From positions 343,428-407,427 of the forward strand of contig NZ_MOBJ01000014.1 in NCBI RefSeq assembly GCF_003732225.1: DNA of 64,000 nucleotides, written 5' to 3'. The stretch comes from Pseudomonas brassicacearum. Lineage in GTDB: Bacteria > Pseudomonadota > Gammaproteobacteria > Pseudomonadales > Pseudomonadaceae. The stretch's first letter is position 1; every line of letters begins with the position of its first letter. Below the pieces are notes generated by a model. That model ran no database searches, had not been told where the DNA came from, and saw nothing but the letters and a program-made list of their open reading frames with translations. This document shows, in pieces, positions 35,975-44,582 of the stretch. The position numbers and the translations under genes are program-made.

Positions 35975-37666
35975 ATGAGCGAAAGCTTTGCGGAACTCTT
36001 TGAAGAAAGCCTAAAAACCCTGAACCTTCAGGCAGGCTCCATCATCACCGGTGTTATCGTTGATATCGATTACCAGGCTCGCTGGGTAACCGTTCACGCT
36101 GGCCTGAAGTCTGAAGCACTCATCCCGCTTGAGCAGTTCTACAACGACGCTGGCGAACTGAATATCAACGTCGGTGACGAAGTTCACGTTGCGCTGGATT
36201 CGGTTGAAGACGGCTTTGGTGAAACCAAGCTGTCCCGTGAAAAAGCCAAGCGCGCTGAATGCTGGATCGTTCTGGAAGCAGCCTTCGCAGCCGAAGAAGT
36301 GGTCAAGGGCGTTATCAACGGTAAGGTTAAAGGCGGCTTCACTGTCGACGTTAACGGCATCCGTGCGTTCCTGCCTGGTTCTCTGGTTGACGTCCGTCCT
36401 GTGCGCGACACCACGCACCTGGAAGGCAAAGAGCTGGAATTCAAGGTCATCAAGCTCGACCAGAAACGCAACAACGTTGTCGTTTCCCGTCGTAGCGTCC
36501 TCGAAGCCGAGAACTCCGCTGAGCGTGAAGCTCTGCTGGAATCCCTGCAGGAAGGTCAACAAGTCAAAGGTATCGTCAAAAACCTCACCGATTACGGCGC
36601 ATTCGTCGATCTGGGTGGCGTCGATGGCCTGCTGCACATTACCGACATGGCTTGGAAACGTATCAAGCATCCTTCCGAAATCGTCAACGTTGGCGACGAG
36701 ATCGATGTCAAGGTTCTGAAGTACGATCGCGAGCGCAATCGTGTTTCCCTGGGCCTCAAGCAACTGGGCGAAGATCCATGGGTTGCTATCAAAGCCCGTT
36801 ACCCAGAAAGCACTCGCGTTACCGCTCGTGTAACCAACCTGACCGACTACGGCTGCTTCGCTGAGCTGGAAGAAGGCGTTGAAGGTCTGGTACACGTTTC
36901 CGAAATGGACTGGACCAACAAGAACATCCACCCTTCGAAAGTCGTACAAGTCGGCGACGAAGTGGAAGTTATGGTTCTGGACATCGACGAAGAGCGTCGT
37001 CGTATCTCCCTGGGCATCAAGCAGTGCAAATCTAACCCATGGGAAGATTTCTCTGGCCAGTTCAACAAGGGCGATAAAATCTCCGGCACCATCAAGTCGA
37101 TCACCGATTTCGGTATCTTCATTGGTCTGGACGGCGGCATCGACGGTCTGGTTCACCTGTCCGACATCTCCTGGAACGAAGTGGGCGAAGAAGCCGTACG
37201 TCGCTTCAAGAAGGGCGACGAGCTGGACACCGTTATCCTGTCGGTTGACCCAGAGCGCGAGCGTATCTCCCTGGGTATCAAGCAACTGGAAAGCGATCCG
37301 TTCTCCGAGTACGTTCAAGAGAACGACAAAGGCGCAATCGTTAAAGGCATCGTGAAAGAAGTTGACGCTAAAGGCGCCATCATCACTTTGGCTACCGATA
37401 TCGAAGCTACTCTGAAAGCCTCCGAAATCAGCCGTGACCGCATCGAAGATGCGCGCAACGTTCTGAAAGAAGGCGAAGAAGTTGAAGCCAAGATCATCAG
37501 CGTTGACCGCAAGAGCCGCGTAATCCAGCTCTCGATCAAGTCGAAAGACGTTGAAGACGAGAAAGAAGCTATCCAGAGCCTGCGCGACAAGCCAGCTGCT
37601 ACGGATGCTCCAGTTGACACCACTCTTGGTGCTCTGCTGCGTGCACAAATGGAAAAACAGAACTAA
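35975..37666 (+). CDS. rpsA: 30S ribosomal protein S1
   Basis: A 563-residue protein with six S1 RNA-binding domains, recognisable by repeats such as GxVxxITDFGxFI and LVHxSDxxW. It binds mRNA leaders on the 30S subunit. Codon use is strongly biased, as expected for a highly expressed gene. ATG 35975 gives the canonical MSESFAELFEESL start; the ribosome site AGGAA is modest, which is usual for rpsA. A strong UUCG-loop terminator follows. Confidence 0.98.
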   Translation: MSESFAELFEESLKTLNLQAGSIITGVIVDIDYQARWVTVHAGLKSEALIPLEQFYNDAGELNINVGDEVHVALDSVEDGFGETKLSREKAKRAECWIVLEAAFAAEEVVKGVINGKVKGGFTVDVNGIRAFLPGSLVDVRPVRDTTHLEGKELEFKVIKLDQKRNNVVVSRRSVLEAENSAEREALLESLQEGQQVKGIVKNLTDYGAFVDLGGVDGLLHITDMAWKRIKHPSEIVNVGDEIDVKVLKYDRERNRVSLGLKQLGEDPWVAIKARYPESTRVTARVTNLTDYGCFAELEEGVEGLVHVSEMDWTNKNIHPSKVVQVGDEVEVMVLDIDEERRRISLGIKQCKSNPWEDFSGQFNKGDKISGTIKSITDFGIFIGLDGGIDGLVHLSDISWNEVGEEAVRRFKKGDELDTVILSVDPERERISLGIKQLESDPFSEYVQENDKGAIVKGIVKEVDAKGAIITLATDIEATLKASEISRDRIEDARNVLKEGEEVEAKIISVDRKSRVIQLSIKSKDVEDEKEAIQSLRDKPAATDAPVDTTLGALLRAQMEKQN

Positions 37667-37683
37667 GTTCTGTCAGACCATAG

Positions 37684-37712
37684 AAAAAGGGCGACTTCGG
37701 TCGCCCTTTTTT
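37684..37712 (+). terminator. Intrinsic terminator after rpsA
   Basis: Stem GGGCGAC/GTCGCCC with the very stable TTCG loop, flanked by five A and six T. It closes the gyrA to rpsA block. Confidence 0.95.
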
Positions 37713-37862
37713 GTGCCTGAAATTTGAGGTTGCCAGGGCGTAGAGGGAAACAATGCGGGTGTAAGGTGGTCTGTTGTTCAGGTGTATCAATTGTCTACTC
37801 GGAGCTAGGCTTTAGCTTGAATCGAGTATTGGTTGGGTGTGATGCCTGGCATAAGGAGGGGA

Positions 37863-38144
37863 ATGAACAAGCTCGTTGTCACATTGGCAGTGCTGGTCTT
37901 GGTGGGGTGTACGACAAGCGCCAAAACTCATGTGGTGCGTGGCGTTAGCGGTATTGAGATCGATTGTTCGGGGCTCGGCTCGGGTTGGGACAGGTGTTAC
38001 AAGTGTGCTGCAAGAGAGTGTGGGGTGGAGGGGTACAGAGTCATTGGCAAGTCCAGTGATGCCAAGGAGGAGGCTGAAGATTATTTTTTTGGGTGGAATC
38101 CGGCTGGATACTTCACTCGCACCATGCTGGTCATCTGCAGATGA
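37863..38144 (+). CDS. Small cysteine-rich predicted lipoprotein
   Basis: A 93-residue protein not recognised as a named family. It has a short lysine-led hydrophobic segment ending in a lipobox, VLVGC, with the lipidated Cys16. The mature part has five further cysteines, spaced so that disulfides in the periplasm are plausible. AAGGAGG lies at ideal distance before ATG 37863, so translation is well supported. It sits alone between the rpsA terminator and ihfB. Whether it reaches the outer membrane cannot be judged with certainty; position +2 is Thr, which does not retain it in the inner membrane. Confidence 0.72.
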   Translation: MNKLVVTLAVLVLVGCTTSAKTHVVRGVSGIEIDCSGLGSGWDRCYKCAARECGVEGYRVIGKSSDAKEEAEDYFFGWNPAGYFTRTMLVICR

Positions 38145-38304
38145 GGGGAGTGTGGTGTCTAGGCGCGAGACCTCTCGGTGTCATAGATCTTGCGGTGTCT
38201 GTGAGGTTGTACGGATAAGTCAATACTTGGGCTGTTCAAATTCCTTCGGGCGTGCTAAAACCTTTGAAGCGCTGATCTAGCTGCTTGAAAAAGAAGGGAA
38301 AAAT

Positions 38305-38601
38305 ATGACGAAGTCGGAGTTGATCGAACGAATTGTCACCCATCAGGGGCTGCTCTCATCCAAGGATGTCGAGCTGGCCATCAAGACCATGCTTGAACAA
38401 ATGTCCCAGTGCCTGGCGACCGGTGATCGGATCGAGATCCGTGGCTTTGGCAGCTTCTCGTTGCACTATCGCGCGCCGCGCGTCGGTCGTAACCCAAAGA
38501 CCGGTCAATCCGTCAGCCTCGACGGAAAATTCGTTCCTCATTTCAAGCCGGGCAAAGAGCTCCGGGATCGGGTGAATGAGGATGAGGAGGAGGGGCTTTG
38601 A
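38305..38601 (+). CDS. ihfB: Integration host factor subunit beta
   Basis: A 98-residue HU/IHF-family DNA-bending protein. The DNA-intercalating arm reads GRNPKTGQSV, and the tail is acidic as in IHF beta. With IhfA it bends specific sites in promoters and recombination substrates. The rpsA-ihfB order is conserved in gammaproteobacteria. It marks the left border of the O-antigen locus. Confidence 0.96.
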   Translation: MTKSELIERIVTHQGLLSSKDVELAIKTMLEQMSQCLATGDRIEIRGFGSFSLHYRAPRVGRNPKTGQSVSLDGKFVPHFKPGKELRDRVNEDEEEGL

Positions 38602-38625
38602 CAGTCGTCATTCAAGGAGCGGTTC

Positions 38626-38862
38626 ATGCGTAACCTCAAGCGCGTACTCCTCGGAGTCTTTGTTTTATTGCTGGTTCTGGCAGTTTTGGCATTCGTGCTG
38701 GAGAATCAGCAGTCAGTTTCGCTGCTGTTCCTGGGCTGGGCTGGGCCGCATCTACCGTTATCGGTCGTTATGGTTCTGGCGCTACTGCTAGGAATGATGA
38801 TTGGCCCGATCCTTGGCTGGTTCAGTCGTAGAGCCAGAACGCTACGCAAGCACCATGTCTGA
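38626..38862 (+). CDS. lapA: LapA-domain (DUF1049) inner membrane protein
   Basis: A 78-residue protein with two transmembrane segments (about 7-25 and 42-63) and the LapA core ENQQSVSLLFLGWAGPHLPL. In E. coli LapA works with LapB in lipopolysaccharide assembly and LpxC turnover control. AAGGAG precedes the ATG. It lies 24 bases after ihfB and is probably co-transcribed. This LapA is unrelated to the large adhesin of the same name. Confidence 0.88.
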   Translation: MRNLKRVLLGVFVLLLVLAVLAFVLENQQSVSLLFLGWAGPHLPLSVVMVLALLLGMMIGPILGWFSRRARTLRKHHV

Positions 38863-39091
38863 TTGAGACAATGACGGGGTGGACATCGGTTTGTCTTACG
38901 GCTTGTCTATATCCATTAGTAAAACCTTCATTAAGCTGTAAAATGCTCCGCCTGTCCGAATGGCGGTACATTCCCCGCTCGGTTCAGGCTGACTCTGTCA
39001 GAAGCCTATGCTAAACCGAAGGCTTCTGTATTCATGGATTAGACAGCGCTCGGTGGGCAGCCCTGTCAGCAACTCAAGGGTACGGTTTCGC

Positions 39092-40168
39092 GTGAAAATT
39101 TTAGTAACCGGCGGCGCAGGATTTATTGGCTCGGCAGTCATTCGTCACATCATATCCAATACTGCAAACTCCGTAGTAAACGTGGATAAGCTGACCTATG
39201 CTGGCAACCTTGAGTCGTTGGCTGAAGTGGATCAAAGCCCGCGCTATGTGTTCGAGTACGTTGACATCTGCGACCGCGGTCAGGTCGACCGCGTTCTTCA
39301 TGATCATCAGCCCGATGCCATCATGCACTTGGCCGCTGAGTCTCATGTGGACCGCTCGATTTTCGGCCCATCTGAATTTATCCAGACCAATATTGTCGGT
39401 ACTTATACCCTGTTAGAGGCTGCACGCCACTATTGGGTTGCCCTGGATGATGTGCGCAAAACCAATTTTCGCTTCCACCATATATCGACCGACGAAGTCT
39501 ACGGAGACCTCGAAGGTCCGGAAGATCTCTTCACCGAAACCACGCCTTACCAGCCAAGCTCGCCATACTCGGCCAGCAAGGCCAGTTCGGATCATCTGGT
39601 CCGTGCCTGGAGCCGCACTTACGGTCTACCAACCCTGGTCACCAACTGCTCTAACAACTACGGCCCGTACCACTTCCCCGAGAAGTTGATCCCACTGATC
39701 ATTCTCAACGCGCTGGAAGGAAAGCCTCTGCCGGTTTACGGCAAAGGTGATCAGGTTCGTGATTGGCTCTACGTCGAAGACCATGCCCGTGCCCTGTACA
39801 AGGTCGTAACTGAAGGTGTCGTCGGTGAGACTTACAACATTGGCGGTCACAACGAAAAGAAAAACATCGAAGTCGTGCATACCCTCTGTACTTTGCTTGA
39901 TGAGATGTGCCCAGACTCACCGCATCGCCCTCACGCCAACTTGATTACCCATGTTCAAGATCGTCCTGGCCACGATCAGCGCTACGCGATTGATGCCAGT
40001 AGAATTCAGCGCGAGTTGGGTTGGCTACCTGAGGAAACCTTCGATACCGGAATACGGAAGACTGTCGAGTGGTACCTTGAAAATACAGAATGGGTTGCTC
40101 ACGTGAAAAGCGGTAGCTATCAGCAGTGGATTGATAAGAACTACAGTTCCATGTCGGTAAAAAATTGA
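39092..40168 (+). CDS. rfbB: dTDP-glucose 4,6-dehydratase RfbB
   Basis: A 358-residue extended SDR that converts dTDP-glucose to dTDP-4-keto-6-deoxyglucose. It has TGGAGFIGS near residue 6 and YSASKASSDH with the catalytic Tyr and Lys near 160; the acid-base pair DE in STDEVYGD is also conserved. The start is GTG 39092, which gives the canonical MKILVTGGAGFIG; the ORF is open upstream. No rfbC or rfbD is present in the window, so the product is more likely used by the RffA-type aminotransferase at 43446 than for rhamnose. Confidence 0.95.
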   Translation: MKILVTGGAGFIGSAVIRHIISNTANSVVNVDKLTYAGNLESLAEVDQSPRYVFEYVDICDRGQVDRVLHDHQPDAIMHLAAESHVDRSIFGPSEFIQTNIVGTYTLLEAARHYWVALDDVRKTNFRFHHISTDEVYGDLEGPEDLFTETTPYQPSSPYSASKASSDHLVRAWSRTYGLPTLVTNCSNNYGPYHFPEKLIPLIILNALEGKPLPVYGKGDQVRDWLYVEDHARALYKVVTEGVVGETYNIGGHNEKKNIEVVHTLCTLLDEMCPDSPHRPHANLITHVQDRPGHDQRYAIDASRIQRELGWLPEETFDTGIRKTVEWYLENTEWVAHVKSGSYQQWIDKNYSSMSVKN

Positions 40169-40501
40169 AACTATTCACGTCATAGAGTGTCCTCCTAAAA
40201 TTGTTGGTTAGAGCGGAACCTGGGGATAATGTGTGCCGTCCAATTTAAGTAAACCAGGGGCTTGTTAAAAAAGGAGAGGGCTCTCTTTGCGGGTGTTGAT
40301 GAATCAAGCTATTTTGGCTCTATTTTAAGAGGCTGAATTTACAAAGCATCGTGATCAGCTAGTCTTTGCAAGGTTCGTTTCAGGTGCGTGAAAGGTCTGT
40401 ATTGATTGCAAACAAGAAAGCTCATGCATCTTGTGAAAGCCTATCGGTTGTTACGCGGAGATAGTGCAATCATTTTTAATGATTTGAGAGGGTTAATGCT
40501 T
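40169..40501 (+). other. Gap between rfbB and wzz with a 15-base repeat of wzz
   Basis: This 333-base AT-rich gap is long for an O-antigen operon. Bases 40287-40301 repeat exactly the 15 bases at 40547-40561 inside wzz (TTGCGGGTGTTGATG). In one frame both copies read LRVLM, so the first copy may be a relic of an older wzz 5' end. A promoter for wzz may lie here, but none is defined. Confidence 0.5.
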
Positions 40502-41569
40502 ATGCAGAATAATTCAACTACCTCCCCAAGTGCTGCTGAGGTCGACTTGCGGGTGTTGATGTCTGCCCTTTGGCGCCAGCGAGTTGTCATCGTAGCAAGC
40601 GTGGTCGTGGTAACAATTTTTGCAACGGCCTATGCATTTTTAAGCACGCCTATATATGAAGCAAAAGCCATTGTTATTCCTCCTACCCAAAATGATATTG
40701 CGAATTATAATTACGGTCGAACGTCCGAGAATGAGCTGACCCCTTTTACAGTTAAGGATGTTTACAGTATTTTTTTGCGAAATTTGCAGGCTGAATCACT
40801 TCGGCGCGATTTCTTCAATAATGTTTATCTGCCGGCTTTGCCAGAAGTAGAACGAAAAAAAATACAGGGAACGTTGTATGACGACTTTTTAAAGAAGGTT
40901 GCAGTTTCTGTTGTAGGAAAAGACTCGCCAGATCGTTACTCGGTGACAGTAGACAGCGAACAACCTGAGCAAGCAGTGGCATGGATTAATGAGTACATTA
41001 ATCGGGCCAGTGAACTGGCAAAAAAAGAAATGATTAAAGATATCTCCGGTGAATCCGGAGTGCTCGCCAGAAATATTTATCAGCAAATTACATCAGTGCG
41101 AGAAGTCGGGCTTAAAGTGCGTGAAGACACAATAACCAGGTTGCGCGAAGCGTTGGTCGTAGCAGAGGCTATTGGCCTGGAAAGCCCACCGATCATCAGC
41201 GGTAATTCGGCAGAAGAAGTTGCCGGCAGTCTTGAAGGGTTGCCTATTTATATGCGTGGTGCCAAGGCCTTAAAGGCTGAAATTTCTAATCTTGAAAATC
41301 GAAAATCGGAAGATCCGTTTATAAATAGGCTGCGAGTCTTGCAGGCTAAATATAACTTCTATACTGGACTTGAAGCGAATATCTTGAACGTTGCTGTGTT
41401 TCGAGTGGATGGTGTAGTTGAACGTCCTGATCATCCTGTGAAACCGCAGAAGGCACTTACGTTGTTGTTGGGGTTGGTGTTGGGTCTGGCATTGGGCGTA
41501 GTCATTGCGCTGATTCGTATTTTTTTTGCAAGTCAAGGGAAAGAATCTCAAGACGTTCAGCGTCAGTAA
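40502..41569 (+). CDS. wzz: O-antigen chain-length determinant Wzz
   Basis: A 355-residue polysaccharide co-polymerase. Transmembrane segment 1 is near residues 30-50 and segment 2 near 322-345, bounding a large periplasmic helical domain. The Pro-containing motif DHPVKPQK before the second segment is typical. Wzz sets the modal length of chains made by Wzy. The frame opens as far back as 40406, but ATG 40502 has GAGAGG at nine bases; ATG 40496 is too close to that site. Its place between rfbB and rfbA is unusual. Confidence 0.9.
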   Translation: MQNNSTTSPSAAEVDLRVLMSALWRQRVVIVASVVVVTIFATAYAFLSTPIYEAKAIVIPPTQNDIANYNYGRTSENELTPFTVKDVYSIFLRNLQAESLRRDFFNNVYLPALPEVERKKIQGTLYDDFLKKVAVSVVGKDSPDRYSVTVDSEQPEQAVAWINEYINRASELAKKEMIKDISGESGVLARNIYQQITSVREVGLKVREDTITRLREALVVAEAIGLESPPIISGNSAEEVAGSLEGLPIYMRGAKALKAEISNLENRKSEDPFINRLRVLQAKYNFYTGLEANILNVAVFRVDGVVERPDHPVKPQKALTLLLGLVLGLALGVVIALIRIFFASQGKESQDVQRQ

Positions 41570-41954
41570 AGTGGTTGGCGCCAATTCAAAATCTGAAGTG
41601 ACTATTTCCAGTCAATCGAGGTCTTTTCAGTGCAGTGTTCTGACGGAAGTAGTGTCTGGGCTAAAGTGTGAGGAGGCAAGGTTGCTTCAGATATTCTGGT
41701 TATAGAGTAAATGCATTAGGTTTTTCGGGTTGAGGTTCCGGCTCTATTGGTGATCACCGTTAATGGTATGGACTGTTCACACTGAGTTCCGTACCTCTCC
41801 TGCAGTAAAATGTCGATGGTAGGGTCTGCTCGATTTTAGCGAGGCTAAGCGTAAACATCGATTACAAACAGATGTACAATTGCTTCGGTGCAGCCGTTTG
41901 CTGAACTGAGAGTAGTTGAGTAAAAAAACTTAGATTTGGGCATAAGGATACAAC
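41570..41954 (+). other. Intergenic region between wzz and rfbA
   Basis: This 385-base stretch has no convincing ORF, terminator or named element. It is AT-rich near its 3' end and could hold a promoter for rfbA and downstream genes. Together with the gap before wzz it isolates wzz as a separate insert. Confidence 0.4.
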
Positions 41955-42836
41955 ATGAAGGGCATCATTTTGGCTGGTGGTTCAGGGACCCGGTTATATC
42001 CAATTACCAAGGGGGTCTCGAAGCAACTGTTGCCGGTCTACGATAAACCGATGATTTTTTACCCACTTTCAGTGCTGATGTTAGCAGGAATTCGCGAAAT
42101 TCTGATCATTACCACTGCTGAGGACGTTAGTGGGTTCAAGCGGTTGCTCGGTGACGGTAGCCAAATTGGTGTCGCGTTGAATTATGCTATTCAGGAAAAT
42201 CCGGATGGCTTGGCGCAAGCATTTCTCATTGGCGAAGAATTTATTGGCAAGGATCGCGTGTGCCTGGTCCTTGGCGATAATATTTTTTATGGTCAGGGTT
42301 TCACTCCAATGCTTCGGGCCGCGGTCGATCGTGCGCAGGGGGCTACCGTATTCGGTTATCAGGTCAAGGATCCCGAGCGGTTTGGCGTGGTTCAGTTTGA
42401 CGAGAACAAGCGCGCAATTACTATTGAAGAGAAGCCGATCAAGCCTAAATCCAATTTTGCGGTCACCGGTCTTTATTTTTATGACAATGATGTCATCGAA
42501 ATCGCCAAGCAGGTAAAACCTTCCGAACGCGGTGAGCTGGAGATTACCAGCATTAATCAAGCGTACCTGGAGCGTGGTGACTTGCATGTTGAGCTCTTGC
42601 GGCGCGGCTTTGCCTGGCTGGATACGGGGACTCACGAAAGCCTTCTGGAAGCTGCTCATTTCGTGGAAACCATTGAAAAGAGACAAGGCTATAAGGTCGC
42701 ATGTCTAGAAGAAATAGCGTTTAACAATGGATGGTTAACAGCAGATCAGCTGCTACAAATAGGGACTGAATTGAGTAAGAATAGTTATGGTCAATACTTA
42801 ATCAGTATCGCTAAAGAGTCGAAGATTACCGTATAG
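41955..42836 (+). CDS. rfbA: Glucose-1-phosphate thymidylyltransferase RfbA
   Basis: A 293-residue nucleotidyltransferase that makes dTDP-glucose. The signature LAGGSGTRLYP and the KQLLPVYDKPM and EEKP motifs are intact. AAGGAT precedes ATG 41955. It supplies the substrate of RfbB. Codon use and GC begin to fall after this gene. Confidence 0.95.
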   Translation: MKGIILAGGSGTRLYPITKGVSKQLLPVYDKPMIFYPLSVLMLAGIREILIITTAEDVSGFKRLLGDGSQIGVALNYAIQENPDGLAQAFLIGEEFIGKDRVCLVLGDNIFYGQGFTPMLRAAVDRAQGATVFGYQVKDPERFGVVQFDENKRAITIEEKPIKPKSNFAVTGLYFYDNDVIEIAKQVKPSERGELEITSINQAYLERGDLHVELLRRGFAWLDTGTHESLLEAAHFVETIEKRQGYKVACLEEIAFNNGWLTADQLLQIGTELSKNSYGQYLISIAKESKITV

Positions 42837-42885
42837 ATTGACGGTTAAGAATTCTATATTCTGACATATATTTTTTGGTGAGTAG

Positions 42886-43449
42886 ATGGCCTACTTAACA
42901 GATGTACAGCTTAAAGAAGCTGGTTTCAAAAAGCTGGGTAAGGAAGTAAAAATTAGTGATAAGGCCAGTATTTATAATGCTGACCAAATTGAAATAGGTG
43001 ATTATTCTAGAGTTGATGATTTTTGCGTTGTATCCGGGCGAGTGACAATTGGTCGGTATAATCACATTACACCAATGTGTTTAGTTGCCGGAGGAACGCC
43101 TGGTATTGTCTTCGAAGATTTTTGTACTCTGGCTTACGGTGTGAAGGTTTTTTCGCAATCTGATGATTATAGTGGTGAAACATTGACGAATTCGTTGGTG
43201 CCGAAAAAATTCAAAAATGAAAAATTCGCATCAGTGCATTTACAGCGTCATGTAATCGTTGGGGCCGGTTCGATAATATTCCCTGGTGTCAGTATCGCTG
43301 AGGGATGCTCCATTGGAGCAATGGCGCTGGTAACAAAAAGTACTGAATCATGGGGAATATACACCGGGGTTCCGGCTAAACGAGTTAAAAATAGAAAGAA
43401 AGATCTCCTTGAGTTGGAACAAAAATTTCTGGATGAGCAAAAATCATGA
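42886..43449 (+). CDS. Left-handed beta-helix (hexapeptide) acyltransferase, probably acting on dTDP-Fuc4N
   Basis: A 187-residue LbH acyltransferase with imperfect hexapeptide repeats through residues 25-165 and the usual C-terminal GVPAKRVK. It overlaps the aminotransferase gene rffA by four bases, so I infer that it N-acylates the 4-amino sugar made by that enzyme. In the enterobacterial common antigen pathway the same step is done by WecD, a GNAT protein, so this would be a different fold for the same job. The acyl group (acetyl or other) cannot be read. O-acetylation is the alternative. Confidence 0.75.
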   Translation: MAYLTDVQLKEAGFKKLGKEVKISDKASIYNADQIEIGDYSRVDDFCVVSGRVTIGRYNHITPMCLVAGGTPGIVFEDFCTLAYGVKVFSQSDDYSGETLTNSLVPKKFKNEKFASVHLQRHVIVGAGSIIFPGVSIAEGCSIGAMALVTKSTESWGIYTGVPAKRVKNRKKDLLELEQKFLDEQKS

Positions 43450-44576
43450 TTCCTTTTAACAAACCCCCTTATACAGGCCATGAAGACGAGTTTGTCATGG
43501 CTGCTATGCGTAGCGCCAAAATGTCAGGTGACGGTGATTTTACAATTCGCTGTCAGTCTTGGTTCGAGAGTAAGTTAGCTTGTAGGAAAGCATTATTAAC
43601 ACCGTCGTGCACTCAAGCACTGGAAATGGCGGCGTTACTTATAGATATCAAGCCCGGCGATGAAGTAATCATGCCGAGTTACACCTTTGTCAGCACCGCA
43701 AATGCATTCGTCCTGAGAGGCGCAAAGATCGTATTCGTTGATATTCGGCCTGATACGATGAATCTCGATGAAACGCTTATTGAAGCGGCTATTACAAAAA
43801 ATACTAAAGCTATTGTACCTGTCCATTATGCAGGCATTGCATGCGAAATGGATGTGATCATGGATATAGCAGCTCGATATAAACTTTATGTTATTGAGGA
43901 TGCCGCGCAGGGCATGATGTCCACCTATAAGGGGAGGGCGCTAGGAACGATAGGGCACTTTGGTGCTTATAGCTTTCATGAGACAAAAAACTATACAAGT
44001 GGTGGTGAGGGTGGTCTGCTACTGATTAATGATGAATCATTTATAAGCAGGGCGGAGATAATTAGAGAAAAAGGCACTAATAGAAGCCAGTTTTGGCGAG
44101 GCATGGTCGATAAGTATACGTGGGTTGATGTTGGCAGTAGTTACCTCCCGTCTGAATTGCAGGCGGCCTATTTGTATGGGCAGCTTACGGTTACAGAAGA
44201 TATAAACAAAGACCGTCTAAATACCTGGAATGAGTATAATCGCTGCTTCTCCGGTTTAAGTGATAAGTTAGTGCTGCCATTCGTTCCTCAAGACTGTCAG
44301 CACAATGCCCATATGTATTATTTGAAGTTGGATGACCTGGCGTGCCGTACTAAATTCATTGAAGAAATGAAGAAAGAAAATGTCATGACAGTTTTTCATT
44401 ATGTACCTTTACATTCCTCTCCTTGCGGTAAGGTCTTTGGTGAGATGGCGGGGAACGATAAATTCACTACTAAAGAAAGTGAGCGGTTGGTTCGCTTACC
44501 TATTTGGTATGGCATGCAGGCTCTGGAGCGCCAGCGTGTGACCGAAGCCGTTTCAAATGTGTTGGAAAGAATCTAA
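43446..44576 (+). CDS. rffA: dTDP-4-amino-4,6-dideoxygalactose transaminase (RffA/WecE type)
   Basis: A 376-residue DegT/DnrJ/EryC1 aminotransferase. Large parts agree with E. coli WecE as I remember it, including LLTPSCTxxLEMAALL, VIMPSYTFVSTANAFVL and SFHETKNYTSGGEGG with the PLP-binding Lys. It should convert dTDP-4-keto-6-deoxyglucose to dTDP-Fuc4N using glutamate. Its ATG overlaps the acyltransferase stop, and wzx begins six bases after its end. The GC content is clearly below the genome average. Confidence 0.9.
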   Translation: MIPFNKPPYTGHEDEFVMAAMRSAKMSGDGDFTIRCQSWFESKLACRKALLTPSCTQALEMAALLIDIKPGDEVIMPSYTFVSTANAFVLRGAKIVFVDIRPDTMNLDETLIEAAITKNTKAIVPVHYAGIACEMDVIMDIAARYKLYVIEDAAQGMMSTYKGRALGTIGHFGAYSFHETKNYTSGGEGGLLLINDESFISRAEIIREKGTNRSQFWRGMVDKYTWVDVGSSYLPSELQAAYLYGQLTVTEDINKDRLNTWNEYNRCFSGLSDKLVLPFVPQDCQHNAHMYYLKLDDLACRTKFIEEMKKENVMTVFHYVPLHSSPCGKVFGEMAGNDKFTTKESERLVRLPIWYGMQALERQRVTEAVSNVLERI

Positions 44577-44582
44577 CAGCAA

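Noticed and set aside
36011..37648. A 545-codon antisense frame across rpsA
   Set aside because: Shadow of a highly biased ribosomal protein gene; the composition is atypical for a protein and there is no start signal.
37876..38280. A 134-codon frame overlapping the small lipoprotein
   Set aside because: The 37863 frame has the strong ribosome site and a lipoprotein signal, while this frame has neither.
38962..38968. GGCGGTA upstream of rfbB, resembling the ops element of RfaH-controlled O-antigen operons
   Set aside because: The required following GCG is absent and no JUMPstart context is present.
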